From an uncultured Opitutia bacterium (GTDB taxonomy: Bacteria; Verrucomicrobiota; Verrucomicrobiia; Opitutales; Opitutaceae): a DNA stretch of 36,049 nt. Shown here one piece after another: positions 18,584-25,777 of the stretch. The number at the start of each line of letters is the position of its first letter. The first letter of the stretch is position 1. The DNA lies in the NCBI GenBank assembly GCA_903830425.1, contig CAIKTR010000088.1, forward strand, positions 1 to 36,049. The letters are read 5' to 3'. The position numbers and the translations under genes were made by a program. The notes beneath the pieces are model-generated. The model made no database searches and was not told where the DNA came from. It worked only from the letters and a program-made list of their open reading frames with translations.

Positions 18584-19732
18584 ATGACCACGCATAAAGT
18601 CGGCATCATCATGAACGGCGTCACGGGACGCATGGGCACCAACCAGCATCTCCTGCGCTCGATCAAGGCGATCATTGACCAGGGGGGGATCAAACTCGGT
18701 GACGCCGAGGTGATCATGCCCGACCCGATCCTGGTCGGACGCAGCGAGCCCAAGCTCGCCGCGCTGGCCGCCCGCGCCGGCGTGAAGCGCTACACCACCA
18801 ATCTCGACAGCGCGCTCGCGGACCCGGCCAACCAGGTCTATTTTGATGCGACGCTGACCGGCCAGCGCCCCGTGGGGGTGCGGAAGGCCATCGCCGCGAA
18901 GAAACACATCTACTGCGAAAAACCGACCGCCACGACCTCCGCCGAGGCCCTGGCCCTGGCCCGCGAGGTCACCGCCGCCGGCCTGAAAAACGGCGTGGTG
19001 CAGGACAAGCTCTGGCTCCCCGGCCTGCTCAAGCTGAAGTACCTCATCGACACCGGCTTTTTCGGGAAAATCCTCTCGGTGCGCGGCGAGTTTGGCTACT
19101 GGGTCTTCACCGGTGAGACCGAAAAGCTGCAGCGCCCGTCCTGGAACTACCGCAAGGAGGACGATGGCGGCATCATCGTCGACATGCTCTGCCACTGGCA
19201 GTACGTCATCCAGAACCTGTTCGGCGAGGTGAAGTCGCTGTCCTGCCTCGGCGCCACCCACATCCCGCAGCGCTGGGACGAGGCCGGCAAGCCCTACGCC
19301 TGCACGGCCGACGACTCCGCCTATGCGACGTTCGAGCTCAAGAACGGCGTCATCTGCCACTTCAACTCCTCCTGGGCCGTGCGGGTGCGCCGCGACGACC
19401 TGCTGACGCTGCAGGTGGACGGGACCCACGGCTCGGCGGTGGCCGGCCTGCGCAACTGTGTCATCCAGCATGGCGCGATGACGCCGCGCGCGGTGTGGAA
19501 CCCGGACATCGACAGCCCGATCAAGTTCTTCGACGGCTGGGTGACGCAGCCCACGAACGATGTGTTCGACAACGCGTTCAAGGTCCAGTGGGAGCTTTTC
19601 CTCCGGCATGTGGTCAAGGGCGATCCGTTCCCCTGGAACCTGCTGCAGGGGGCGAAGGGCGTGCAACTGGCGGAACTCGGGCTCAAGTCGTGGGCCGAGC
19701 GCCGCTGGCTGGACGTGCCGAAGCTCGACTGA
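18584..19732 (+). CDS. Gfo/Idh/MocA-family NAD(P)-dependent oxidoreductase
   Basis: A 382-residue soluble dehydrogenase of the glucose-fructose oxidoreductase family, which oxidises or reduces hydroxyl groups of sugars and cyclitols. The N-terminal Rossmann fold has a glycine-rich loop, GVTGRMG, at residues 12-18. The nucleotide-site lysine is in CEKPTAT (EKP at 112-114). An active-site-like GGIIVDMLCHW supplies the Asp-x3-His pair typical of the C-terminal domain. The substrate cannot be read from sequence. It follows the cupin gene in the same direction and is followed by a 12-bp inverted repeat. Confidence 0.92.
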   Translation: MTTHKVGIIMNGVTGRMGTNQHLLRSIKAIIDQGGIKLGDAEVIMPDPILVGRSEPKLAALAARAGVKRYTTNLDSALADPANQVYFDATLTGQRPVGVRKAIAAKKHIYCEKPTATTSAEALALAREVTAAGLKNGVVQDKLWLPGLLKLKYLIDTGFFGKILSVRGEFGYWVFTGETEKLQRPSWNYRKEDDGGIIVDMLCHWQYVIQNLFGEVKSLSCLGATHIPQRWDEAGKPYACTADDSAYATFELKNGVICHFNSSWAVRVRRDDLLTLQVDGTHGSAVAGLRNCVIQHGAMTPRAVWNPDIDSPIKFFDGWVTQPTNDVFDNAFKVQWELFLRHVVKGDPFPWNLLQGAKGVQLAELGLKSWAERRWLDVPKLD

Positions 19733-19775
19733 GACGGCGCCGAGCCGACGCGGTGGAAAGTCCCGTCCCCTTTCC

Positions 19776-19810
19776 AAACGCGCGATTAGCGCTGGCAAAT
19801 CGCGCGTTTT
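19776..19810 (+). terminator. 12-bp perfect inverted repeat, probable terminator
   Basis: AAACGCGCGATT (19776-19787) pairs perfectly with AATCGCGCGTTT (19798-19809) around a 10-nt loop, 43 bp after the oxidoreductase stop. Only four Ts close the structure, so termination may be weak. Symmetry of this quality could also serve as an operator for the protease gene 81 bp downstream. Confidence 0.55.
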
Positions 19811-19890
19811 GGCTAAGGTGTGCCCGGGTCGCACCGCAGATATATTCCGCGCCACGGAACCCAATCTCCAATCCCTGAATCCTATCCGCC

Positions 19891-20613
19891 ATGAATGCAC
19901 CGCTCCTCCTCGCTTTGGTTGACCGCAGTTCCTTTATTTCCCCGGGCGTTTTCATGATCATGTTTGTGCTCGTCTTTGTTTTCGCGATCTACGCCCAGAT
20001 CCGCGTCTCCAGCGCCTACGGCAAGAATTCGCAGATCCTCTCCCGCGGCCAGATCACGGGGCGGGAGGCGGCGCAGGCCGTGATGGCCCACGCGGGCATC
20101 ACGGATGTCGAGATCACCGAGACGGAAGGGCATTTGACCGACCACTACGACCCGATGAGCAAGCGCCTGGTGCTTTCGTCGGAGAACTACCGCGGCACCA
20201 GTCTGGCGGCGCTGGGCGTCGCGGCCCACGAGGCGGGTCACGCCATTCAGCACAAGGAGGGCTACGCGATGCTGAACTTCCGCATGCTGCTGGTTCCGGC
20301 GACGCAGGTGGTCTCGAAAATCCTGCCGTTCATCATTCTCGCCAGCTGGTTTCTGGTGCGCGGGCTCACGGGCATCGTGCTGGATGTGGCGATCATCTGC
20401 TATGCGGTGCTGTCCCTGTTCCAGCTGATCACGCTCCCGGTCGAGTTTGACGCCAGCCGCCGGGCGAAGGTGCAGCTGGTCGGGCTCGGCATTCTCGACC
20501 AGGACGAGATGCCCGGGGTGAACCAGACGCTGAATGCCGCGGCCCTGACGTATGTCGCCGCCTTCGTCGGCGCCCTGCTGAACCTGCTCTACCTGCTGTC
20601 CCGCCGCGAGTGA
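19891..20613 (+). CDS. neutral zinc metallopeptidase, YugP family
   Basis: A 240-residue integral membrane protein matching the YugP (peptidase_M_neutral, PF04298-like) family. One N-terminal helix (about 17-35) precedes the zinc motif HEAGH at residues 113-117, where His113, Glu114 and His117 are the ligands and base, and LPVEFDASRRA supplies a probable third ligand near Glu185. Two further helices lie at about 135-180, with one at the C-terminus. The natural substrate of the family is not established. It is a separate unit closed by a strong terminator. A TATATT hexamer at 19841-19846 could be its -10, but no matching -35 was found. Confidence 0.92.
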   Translation: MNAPLLLALVDRSSFISPGVFMIMFVLVFVFAIYAQIRVSSAYGKNSQILSRGQITGREAAQAVMAHAGITDVEITETEGHLTDHYDPMSKRLVLSSENYRGTSLAALGVAAHEAGHAIQHKEGYAMLNFRMLLVPATQVVSKILPFIILASWFLVRGLTGIVLDVAIICYAVLSLFQLITLPVEFDASRRAKVQLVGLGILDQDEMPGVNQTLNAAALTYVAAFVGALLNLLYLLSRRE

Positions 20614-20635
20614 GCGGGGCGCGGACCGCGTTCCC

Positions 20636-20662
20636 AGCCGGCACCACGGGTGCCGGCTTTTT
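20636..20662 (+). terminator. intrinsic terminator after the YugP-like gene
   Basis: A perfect 10-bp stem, AGCCGGCACC (20636-20645) with GGTGCCGGCT (20649-20658), has a 3-nt loop and a run of Ts to 20662. It lies 23 bp after the stop and 36 bp before the end of the convergent regulator gene. The T-run is on the plus-strand side only, so it acts mainly for the protease gene. Confidence 0.9.
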
Positions 20663-20697
20663 ATTGCGGGTGGGGGCCGCGCAACCGCGCCGCCCGT

Positions 20698-21648
20698 TCA
20701 GGCGTTGAGCCGGGTAGGCGGCAACGTCCGCCGCAGCTCATCGAGCTGTGCGCCCAATTGGGCCAAGTCGGCCGGTTGCAGCGCGCCGATTTTCTGGCAG
20801 GTCTCGCGGTAAGCGGGCACCGCGCGTCCGCCCACGATCAGTCCGACCTCGGGCGGCAGGAGCGTGCGCAACCGGCTGAGCTCACCCGCCAGCCGCGCAT
20901 CGTCCTCCGGATAGACCAGGCTCAAGGCCACGGCCCGCGCTTGCTGCTGGCGGGCGGCCCCGGCGATCTCGGCGGCCGGTAAACTGGCCCCGAGGTAGGT
21001 GATCCGCCAGCCGAGGTTCGCGGCGAGCGCGCCGACGAGCAGCGCGCCGAGTTCGTGCAGCTGTCCGGCCGGGGTGGCGACGATCAAGACCGGCTCGCCG
21101 CCTCCCGGGGCGAAGGTCCGCGCCGCGTGGCCGAGGTAGTGGCGGAGGACGGCAGTCGCGAAATGTTCGTGGGCAACGGTGATCGTGCCATCACGCCAGA
21201 GGTCGCCGATGGCCTGAGCCAGCGGGGCGACGAGCTGCTGCAGCATGCCCTGACCGCCGAGCGCGGTGGCGGCCCGCTCGAGGGACGCCTCCAGCTTTGC
21301 GGCGTCGAGTGCCTGCACGGCGGCAAGGCATTCGGCGAGCAAGACCGCAGGCGAGACCGTTGCGGCCGACCCAGGGCCGGGGCGCGCACCCAGGGGAGGG
21401 GATTCGCGAGCGATCTTTTTGAGGCGAGCGAGGGGCAGATTCGCGACCCCGCTGATGCTCTGCCCCGACTGGGTGATTTGCCGGAGCAGGGTCAACCGCT
21501 CGATTTGTTCTGCCGAATAGCGGCGGCGGTTGGTGCCGGTACGTTCCGGGGTGACTGCCCCGTAGCGTTTTTCCCAGATCCGGATGACATGGGCGCTCAG
21601 CCCGCTGCGTTGAGCGACTGCCTTGATGGAAAAGTGGGAATCGCTCAT
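20698..21648 (-). CDS. MerR-family regulator with cobalamin-binding domain (CarH/LitR type)
   Basis: A 316-residue protein with three parts. A MerR-type winged helix lies at about residues 5-72 (FSIKAVAQRSGLSAHVIRIW, then NRRRYSAEQIERL). A four-helix B12-capping domain lies at about 100-175 and a Rossmann-like B12-binding domain at about 185-310. The light-sensor hallmarks of CarH are present: Trp151, then nine residues, then Glu161-His162 (the W-x9-EH motif), and His198 in the GQLHELG motif as the lower cobalt ligand, with LSLVYP (about 242-247) and VGGRAV (about 272-277) lining the cofactor. The acidic residue often found two before the ligand His is Gln196. In characterised CarH proteins, AdoCbl builds a DNA-bound tetramer in the dark that light destroys. 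It is divergent from a lipid-modifying cluster, which I infer it represses. A fair TATAAT lies at 21705-21700. Confidence 0.88.
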   Translation of the reverse strand: MSDSHFSIKAVAQRSGLSAHVIRIWEKRYGAVTPERTGTNRRRYSAEQIERLTLLRQITQSGQSISGVANLPLARLKKIARESPPLGARPGPGSAATVSPAVLLAECLAAVQALDAAKLEASLERAATALGGQGMLQQLVAPLAQAIGDLWRDGTITVAHEHFATAVLRHYLGHAARTFAPGGGEPVLIVATPAGQLHELGALLVGALAANLGWRITYLGASLPAAEIAGAARQQQARAVALSLVYPEDDARLAGELSRLRTLLPPEVGLIVGGRAVPAYRETCQKIGALQPADLAQLGAQLDELRRTLPPTRLNA

Positions 21649-21652
21649 AAAC

Positions 21653-21674
21653 TAGACAATAAGTAGACATATTG
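21653..21674 (+). promoter_or_regulatory. tandem 11-bp direct repeats, candidate CarH operator 1
   Basis: Two adjacent 11-mers, TAGACAATAAG (21653-21663) and TAGACATATTG (21664-21674), share an identical TAGACA core spaced exactly one helical turn. They end 5 bp before the regulator's start codon, so they lie within its leader, where binding would suit autoregulation. CarH is described as binding head-to-tail on repeats of about this length. The link to this regulator is inference. Confidence 0.55.
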
Positions 21675-21778
21675 TTCAGCGCGGAGTAAATAACAAAATA
21701 TTATATAACAGTTAAAAGCCGCAGATAGTAATGATAGATAACAGGTAAATTATAACGCAGCAAACTTACGCTAAGACA

Positions 21779-21800
21779 TAGACAAAAGCTGGACATCTAT
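21779..21800 (+). promoter_or_regulatory. tandem 11-bp direct repeats, candidate CarH operator 2
   Basis: TAGACAAAAGC (21779-21789) and TGGACATCTAT (21790-21800) repeat the pattern of site 1 with T(A/G)GACA at the start of each 11-mer. The second core resembles a -35 hexamer, so binding here could block RNA polymerase on the plus strand toward the lipid cluster. Confidence 0.5.
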
Positions 21801-21950
21801 GGCGCCGCATCTATGGATCTTCAAGCGATGACGATATCCGTAGAGCCATATTTTACTCTTCGCGTGGGTTCCCTAGCTGCGCCGAGCAAAGGCGGAGCGT
21901 CCCACGATGCCGTTGATACTGGGAAAATTTAGACGTGCGCTGCGCTTTTC

Positions 21951-23486
21951 ATGGCTGACAACAAACTGATCCTGGTCACGGGTGCCACCGGCTACGTTGG
22001 CGGGAGGCTCGTGCCCCGGTTGCTGGAGGGGGGGCATCGCGTGCGTTGCCTCGTGCGCGACCCGGCGCGCCTGCAGGGCCGGTCCTGGCTGCCGCAAGTG
22101 GAGGTGTTTTCAGGCGATGTGCTGAAGGCGGAGTCCCTGCCGGCAGCGATGCAGGGGGTCGACGCGGTTTATTACCTCGTGCACAGCATGGGTGGCGGGA
22201 GCGATTTCTCGGAACGGGACTTGCTCGCGGCCCGCAATTTCGCCGCGGCGGCCCAAGCCGCCGGCGTGCAGCGGATCGTCTATCTCGGGGGACTGGGGGA
22301 TCCGCAGGCGGAGTTGTCGCCCCATCTGCGTTCGCGGCAGGAAACGGGCGCGGCGCTGCGCGAGGCGGGGGTGCCGGTCACGGAGTTCCGCGCTGCGGTC
22401 ATCGTCGGGTCCGGCAGCCTCTCGTTCGAGCTGATCCGCTATCTCACGGAGCGGTTGCCGGTGATGATCTGCCCGCGCTGGGTGTTCACCCGCGTGCAGC
22501 CGATCGCGATCCGCAACGTGCTCGACTACCTGGTGGCCGCGCTGGATTCCGCCCCCAGCGCCGGCCGCGTGCTCGAAATCGGCGGGCAGGACGTGCTCAC
22601 CTACGCCGGCATGATGATGGGCTACGCCCAGGCGCGGGGGCTGCAGCGTCGGCTGGTTTCCGTGCCCGCGCTCACGCCGCGGATCTCCTCCTACTGGGTG
22701 CACTTGATCACCCCCATCCCCTCGGTGATCGCGCGGCCGCTCATCAAGGGGCTGGGCAACGAGGTCGTCGTGCGCGACGACACGGCCCGCCGGCTTTTTC
22801 CGGCGATCGAGTTGCTGGATTACGCCACGGCGGTGCGGCTGGCGCTGGGCAAGATCGAGACGCGCGGGGTCGAGACGGCGTGGAGTGACGCGCTCACCTC
22901 CAGCCAGGGAGAAAAGACGCCGGTGCTCCTCCTCACGAGCGACGGCATGATCATCGAGCGCCGCCGGCGGGTGGTGGCCGCGGAGGCGGGCGCGGTGTTC
23001 CGGAGTTTCGCCCGCCTGGGCGGCGCCCGGGGCTGGCTCTATCTCGACTGGACCTGGAAAATCCGCGGCATGATCGACCGCGTGTGCGGCGGGGTGGGGA
23101 TGCGGCGCGGGCGGCGCGATCCGGAAGACTTGCGGGCGGGCGATGCGCTGGACTTCTGGCGCGTCGAGGCGGTCGAGCCGGGACGTCTCGTCCGGCTCCG
23201 CGCGGAGATGCGCGTCCCGGGCCGGGCGTGGCTGGAGTTTCAGGCGACGGCCCAGCCGGACGGAACGACGGTGCTCACGCAGACCGCCTTCTTCGATCCG
23301 AAAGGCCTGCCCGGTCTGCTCTACTGGTATCTGCTCTATCCCATCCACCGCCTGATCTTCAGTGGACTCATCCGCAAACTCGCGGTGCAGGCCGCCACCC
23401 CAGCGCCGGAGGGAACTCAGACCGTCCCGGCGCCCCCGTCCAGCGAGGCCCGCCCCCCCCGTTCGCCCACCGGCAACGCATGCTGA
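21951..23486 (+). CDS. SDR-family NAD(P)-binding protein with DUF2867 domain
   Basis: A 511-residue two-domain protein. The N-terminal half is an atypical short-chain dehydrogenase with the nucleotide loop GATGYVGGRL at residues 11-20. It has YYLVHSMGGG instead of a standard YxxxK catalytic centre, so it may be a binding or unconventional redox protein. The C-terminal part (about 340-480) resembles DUF2867, with WYLLYPIHR-like hydrophobic segments near its end (LLYWYLLYPIHRLIF). Proteins with this fusion are found in light- and singlet-oxygen-induced gene clusters of Proteobacteria, from memory. It is the first gene of the cluster, 302 bp from the divergent regulator and 87 bp before the oxidoreductase gene. 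The C-terminal 25 residues are Pro-rich. Confidence 0.88.
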   Translation: MADNKLILVTGATGYVGGRLVPRLLEGGHRVRCLVRDPARLQGRSWLPQVEVFSGDVLKAESLPAAMQGVDAVYYLVHSMGGGSDFSERDLLAARNFAAAAQAAGVQRIVYLGGLGDPQAELSPHLRSRQETGAALREAGVPVTEFRAAVIVGSGSLSFELIRYLTERLPVMICPRWVFTRVQPIAIRNVLDYLVAALDSAPSAGRVLEIGGQDVLTYAGMMMGYAQARGLQRRLVSVPALTPRISSYWVHLITPIPSVIARPLIKGLGNEVVVRDDTARRLFPAIELLDYATAVRLALGKIETRGVETAWSDALTSSQGEKTPVLLLTSDGMIIERRRRVVAAEAGAVFRSFARLGGARGWLYLDWTWKIRGMIDRVCGGVGMRRGRRDPEDLRAGDALDFWRVEAVEPGRLVRLRAEMRVPGRAWLEFQATAQPDGTTVLTQTAFFDPKGLPGLLYWYLLYPIHRLIFSGLIRKLAVQAATPAPEGTQTVPAPPSSEARPPRSPTGNAC

Positions 23487-23573
23487 TCCCGTCCCCTCCG
23501 GGGTCGTCCGGCCCGGCAGGCGGAGACCGCCGCCGTCGCTGGGCATGAGGGCCCGCCTGCACCCACCGATCCT

Positions 23574-24911
23574 ATGCACTCCATCGCCATCATCGGCTCC
23601 GGCATCTCCGGCCTCGGGGCCGCGTGGTTTCTGCACCGCGAGTTCGACGTGACCGTGTTCGAGGCCGCCGACTACCCTGGCGGCCACACCTGCACCGTGA
23701 CCGTCGACGAGGGCGGGCGCGCGGTGCCGATCGACACCGGGTTCATGGTGTTTAACCACGTCACGTATCCGCATCTCACGCGTCTCTTCCAGGTGCTCGG
23801 CGTGTCCACCAAGCCCACCGGCATGTCGTTCGGCGTGCAGCACCGGCCCCGCGGGCTGGAGTACTCCGGCAACAGCCTGAACCACCTCTTCGCCCAGCGC
23901 CGCAATCTCCTGCGGCCCTCGTTCTACCGCCTGCTTCGGCAGATTGACCGGTTCAACCGCGAGGCCACGGCCGCGCTCGACGATCCGGCGGTCGGCCCGA
24001 TGAATCTGGACGATTACGTTCGCCGCGGCGGCTACGGCGACGACTTCACCCAACTCTACCTCCTGCCGATGTGTTCGGCGGTTTGGTCCACGCCGCCGGA
24101 GAAGATGCGGCGATTTCCCGCGGCGACCCTCCTGCGCTTCCTGCACAACCACGGCTTGCTCGGGCTGGACACGCAGCACCAGTGGTGGACGGTGGAGGGC
24201 GGGGCGCACCGTTATGTGGAAAAACTCACCGCGCCGTTCCGTGACCGGATCCGCCTGCGCACCCCGGTGCGCGGCGTGCGGCGCCTCGCCGCTGGCGGGG
24301 TGGAGATCACGACGGAGACCGAGGCCGCGCACTTCGACAAGGTCATCCTCGCCTGCCACCCGCCGACCACCCTCGCGCTGCTCGGCGCGGGGGCCACGGC
24401 CGAGGAGCGCCACGGGCTGGCCCCTTTTCACTACCAGCCCAACACCGCCACGCTGCACACCGACGAGGCCGTCATGCCCCGGACGCGCCGGGCCTGGTCG
24501 GCGTGGAACTACCGGCTCGATGCCCCCGCCGCCCCAGCTGGGGATGCACCCGGAGTGGGTGCCGCCAACCTGAGCGTCTCCACGCACTACTGGATGAACC
24601 GGCTGCAGGGCGTCTCCGACCAAGTGAACTATTTTGTTTCCATCGGGGGCGGGCATCTGACCGCCCCGGAGCAGACGCTGCGCACGCTGGACTACGAACA
24701 CCCACTGTTCGACCTCGCCGCGGCGCAGGCGCAGCCCGGCCTCGCCGGCCTCAATGCCAGTGCCCGGGGCCGGACCGAGACCTACTTTGCGGGCGCCTGG
24801 CAGCGCTACGGTTTTCACGAGGACGGACTGCTCTCCGCCGTGAATCTCGCCACGCTCCTCCTCGGCCGTGATCCCTGGACCTCCGCGGGGGTAGTCGGGC
24901 CAAGCCCATGA
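23574..24911 (+). CDS. FAD-dependent oxidoreductase of the amine-oxidase/desaturase fold
   Basis: A 445-residue flavoprotein. The FAD-binding loop IIGSGISGLGAAWFL lies at residues 5-19, with the ribose-binding Glu in VFEAADYPGGH (about 28-38). The rest of the sequence matches the large phytoene desaturase/amine oxidase family, for example MCSAVWSTPPEKMRRFPA and QHQWWTVEGGAHRYVEKL. Relatives sit beside DUF1365 and Cfa-like genes in many bacteria, and one is reported to dehydrogenate methylated fatty acids in furan fatty acid synthesis. The same role here is an inference. Residues about 318-332 (PAAPAGDAPGVGAAN) look like a short insertion coded by two back-to-back hairpins. The stop overlaps the DUF1365 start by 4 nt. 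Confidence 0.88.
   Translation: MHSIAIIGSGISGLGAAWFLHREFDVTVFEAADYPGGHTCTVTVDEGGRAVPIDTGFMVFNHVTYPHLTRLFQVLGVSTKPTGMSFGVQHRPRGLEYSGNSLNHLFAQRRNLLRPSFYRLLRQIDRFNREATAALDDPAVGPMNLDDYVRRGGYGDDFTQLYLLPMCSAVWSTPPEKMRRFPAATLLRFLHNHGLLGLDTQHQWWTVEGGAHRYVEKLTAPFRDRIRLRTPVRGVRRLAAGGVEITTETEAAHFDKVILACHPPTTLALLGAGATAEERHGLAPFHYQPNTATLHTDEAVMPRTRRAWSAWNYRLDAPAAPAGDAPGVGAANLSVSTHYWMNRLQGVSDQVNYFVSIGGGHLTAPEQTLRTLDYEHPLFDLAAAQAQPGLAGLNASARGRTETYFAGAWQRYGFHEDGLLSAVNLATLLLGRDPWTSAGVVGPSP
24532..24562. repeat. two back-to-back palindromes inside the FAD oxidoreductase gene
   Basis: CCCCAGCTGGGG (24532-24543) is a perfect palindrome followed 2 bp later by GCACCC and GGGTGC (24546-24551 and 24557-24562) around a 5-nt loop. 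Both fall within one poorly conserved loop of the protein and keep the frame. The first 12-mer recurs in the histidine kinase gene at 28070-28081. Confidence 0.5.
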
Positions 24912-25777
24912 ACCCGGCCGTCACCGCCTCCGCGCTCTACGAGTGCACCGTCCGGCATGAGCGCTTCGCCCCCCAGCGCCATCTCTTCGCGTACCGACTG
25001 TTCTACTTTGCGCTCGATCTCGACGAACTCGACACGCTGCCGGACCGTCTCGCGTTGTTCTCCCTCCGGCGAGTCAACTGCTTCCAATTTCGCGAATGCG
25101 ACTTCCTGCCCACCGGTGAGCCGCTGCACCACCCGACGGGAGCGGCGCCGGCGCTGACGGCGGCCAGCGAACCTGCGTCGCTGAAATCCCGGGTGCGCGC
25201 TTTTTGTTCCGCCCACGGCGCGGACTTTGGGCCGGATGGTCGCGTGCTGTTGATTACGATTCCACGCGTCTTCGGCTTCCAGTTCAACCCGGTCTCCTTC
25301 TACTACTGCTTCGACGCCGCCGGCCGGCCCGTCGGGGCGATTGCCGAGGTGACGAACACCTATCGCGAGGTGAAGCTGTATTTCGTCCCGCCGTCCGCCG
25401 GCTGGAACGGCGTGTTCCACCTGCACACTCCGAAGCAGTTCTATGTGTCCCCGTTCTTCGGACTGGAGCTGATGTTTGACCTCACGCTGCGCGTCCCGGG
25501 CGAAAAACTTTCGGTGCGGATTGACGACCACGACGGCGGCCGTTGCGTGCTGCACACCACCCTCACCGGCGCGCGCCGGCCCCTGACCGACGCCCGGCTC
25601 GCCTGGTTCCTGCTGAAGTATCCGCTGGTCACGCTCCGGATCGTGGCGCGCATCCATTGGCAGGCTTTCCGGCTGTGGCTCAAGCGCGTGCCCTACTTCC
25701 CGAAGTCTGACGGGGCCGCGGCGCAGCGCGACCTGTACCGCCCGCACGCGTCCATCGCCGACCATTCCTCCCCATGA
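24908..25777 (+). CDS. DUF1365 family protein
   Basis: A 289-residue protein matching DUF1365 over its length. It has the N-terminal YECTVRHERFAPQRHLFAYRLFYFALDLDEL, the central FGFQFNPVSFYYCFD (about residues 120-134) and VTNTYREVKLYFV, followed by HTPKQFYVSPF. The family has no established reaction but is almost always next to a Cfa-like methyltransferase and an FAD oxidoreductase, which is the case here. No signal peptide is present, and a C-terminal hydrophobic stretch (WFLLKYPLVTLRIVARIHWQAFRLWL) may associate with membrane. It overlaps both neighbours by 4 nt. Confidence 0.93.
   Translation: MNPAVTASALYECTVRHERFAPQRHLFAYRLFYFALDLDELDTLPDRLALFSLRRVNCFQFRECDFLPTGEPLHHPTGAAPALTAASEPASLKSRVRAFCSAHGADFGPDGRVLLITIPRVFGFQFNPVSFYYCFDAAGRPVGAIAEVTNTYREVKLYFVPPSAGWNGVFHLHTPKQFYVSPFFGLELMFDLTLRVPGEKLSVRIDDHDGGRCVLHTTLTGARRPLTDARLAWFLLKYPLVTLRIVARIHWQAFRLWLKRVPYFPKSDGAAAQRDLYRPHASIADHSSP

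Larger units (their letters stand above)
21649..21950. promoter_or_regulatory. AT-rich divergent regulatory region between regulator and lipid cluster
   Basis: A 302-bp gap contains no gene. Its first two thirds (about 21650-21860) are strikingly AT-rich against the surrounding GC-rich DNA, and it carries two pairs of 11-bp direct repeats (listed separately), a minus-strand TATAAT at 21705-21700 for the regulator, and the 9-mer CATCTATGG twice (21794-21802 and 21808-21816). A plus-strand candidate promoter is TGGACA (21790-21795) with TATGGA (21812-21817), which would overlap the second operator. Neither promoter is proven. Confidence 0.6.

Noticed and set aside
22110-24818. Open frame of 902 codons on the minus strand
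   Set aside because: It lies antisense to the SDR and FAD oxidoreductase genes, whose protein motifs are clear. The product is Arg/Gly/His-rich and matches nothing, as expected of a shadow frame in GC-rich DNA.
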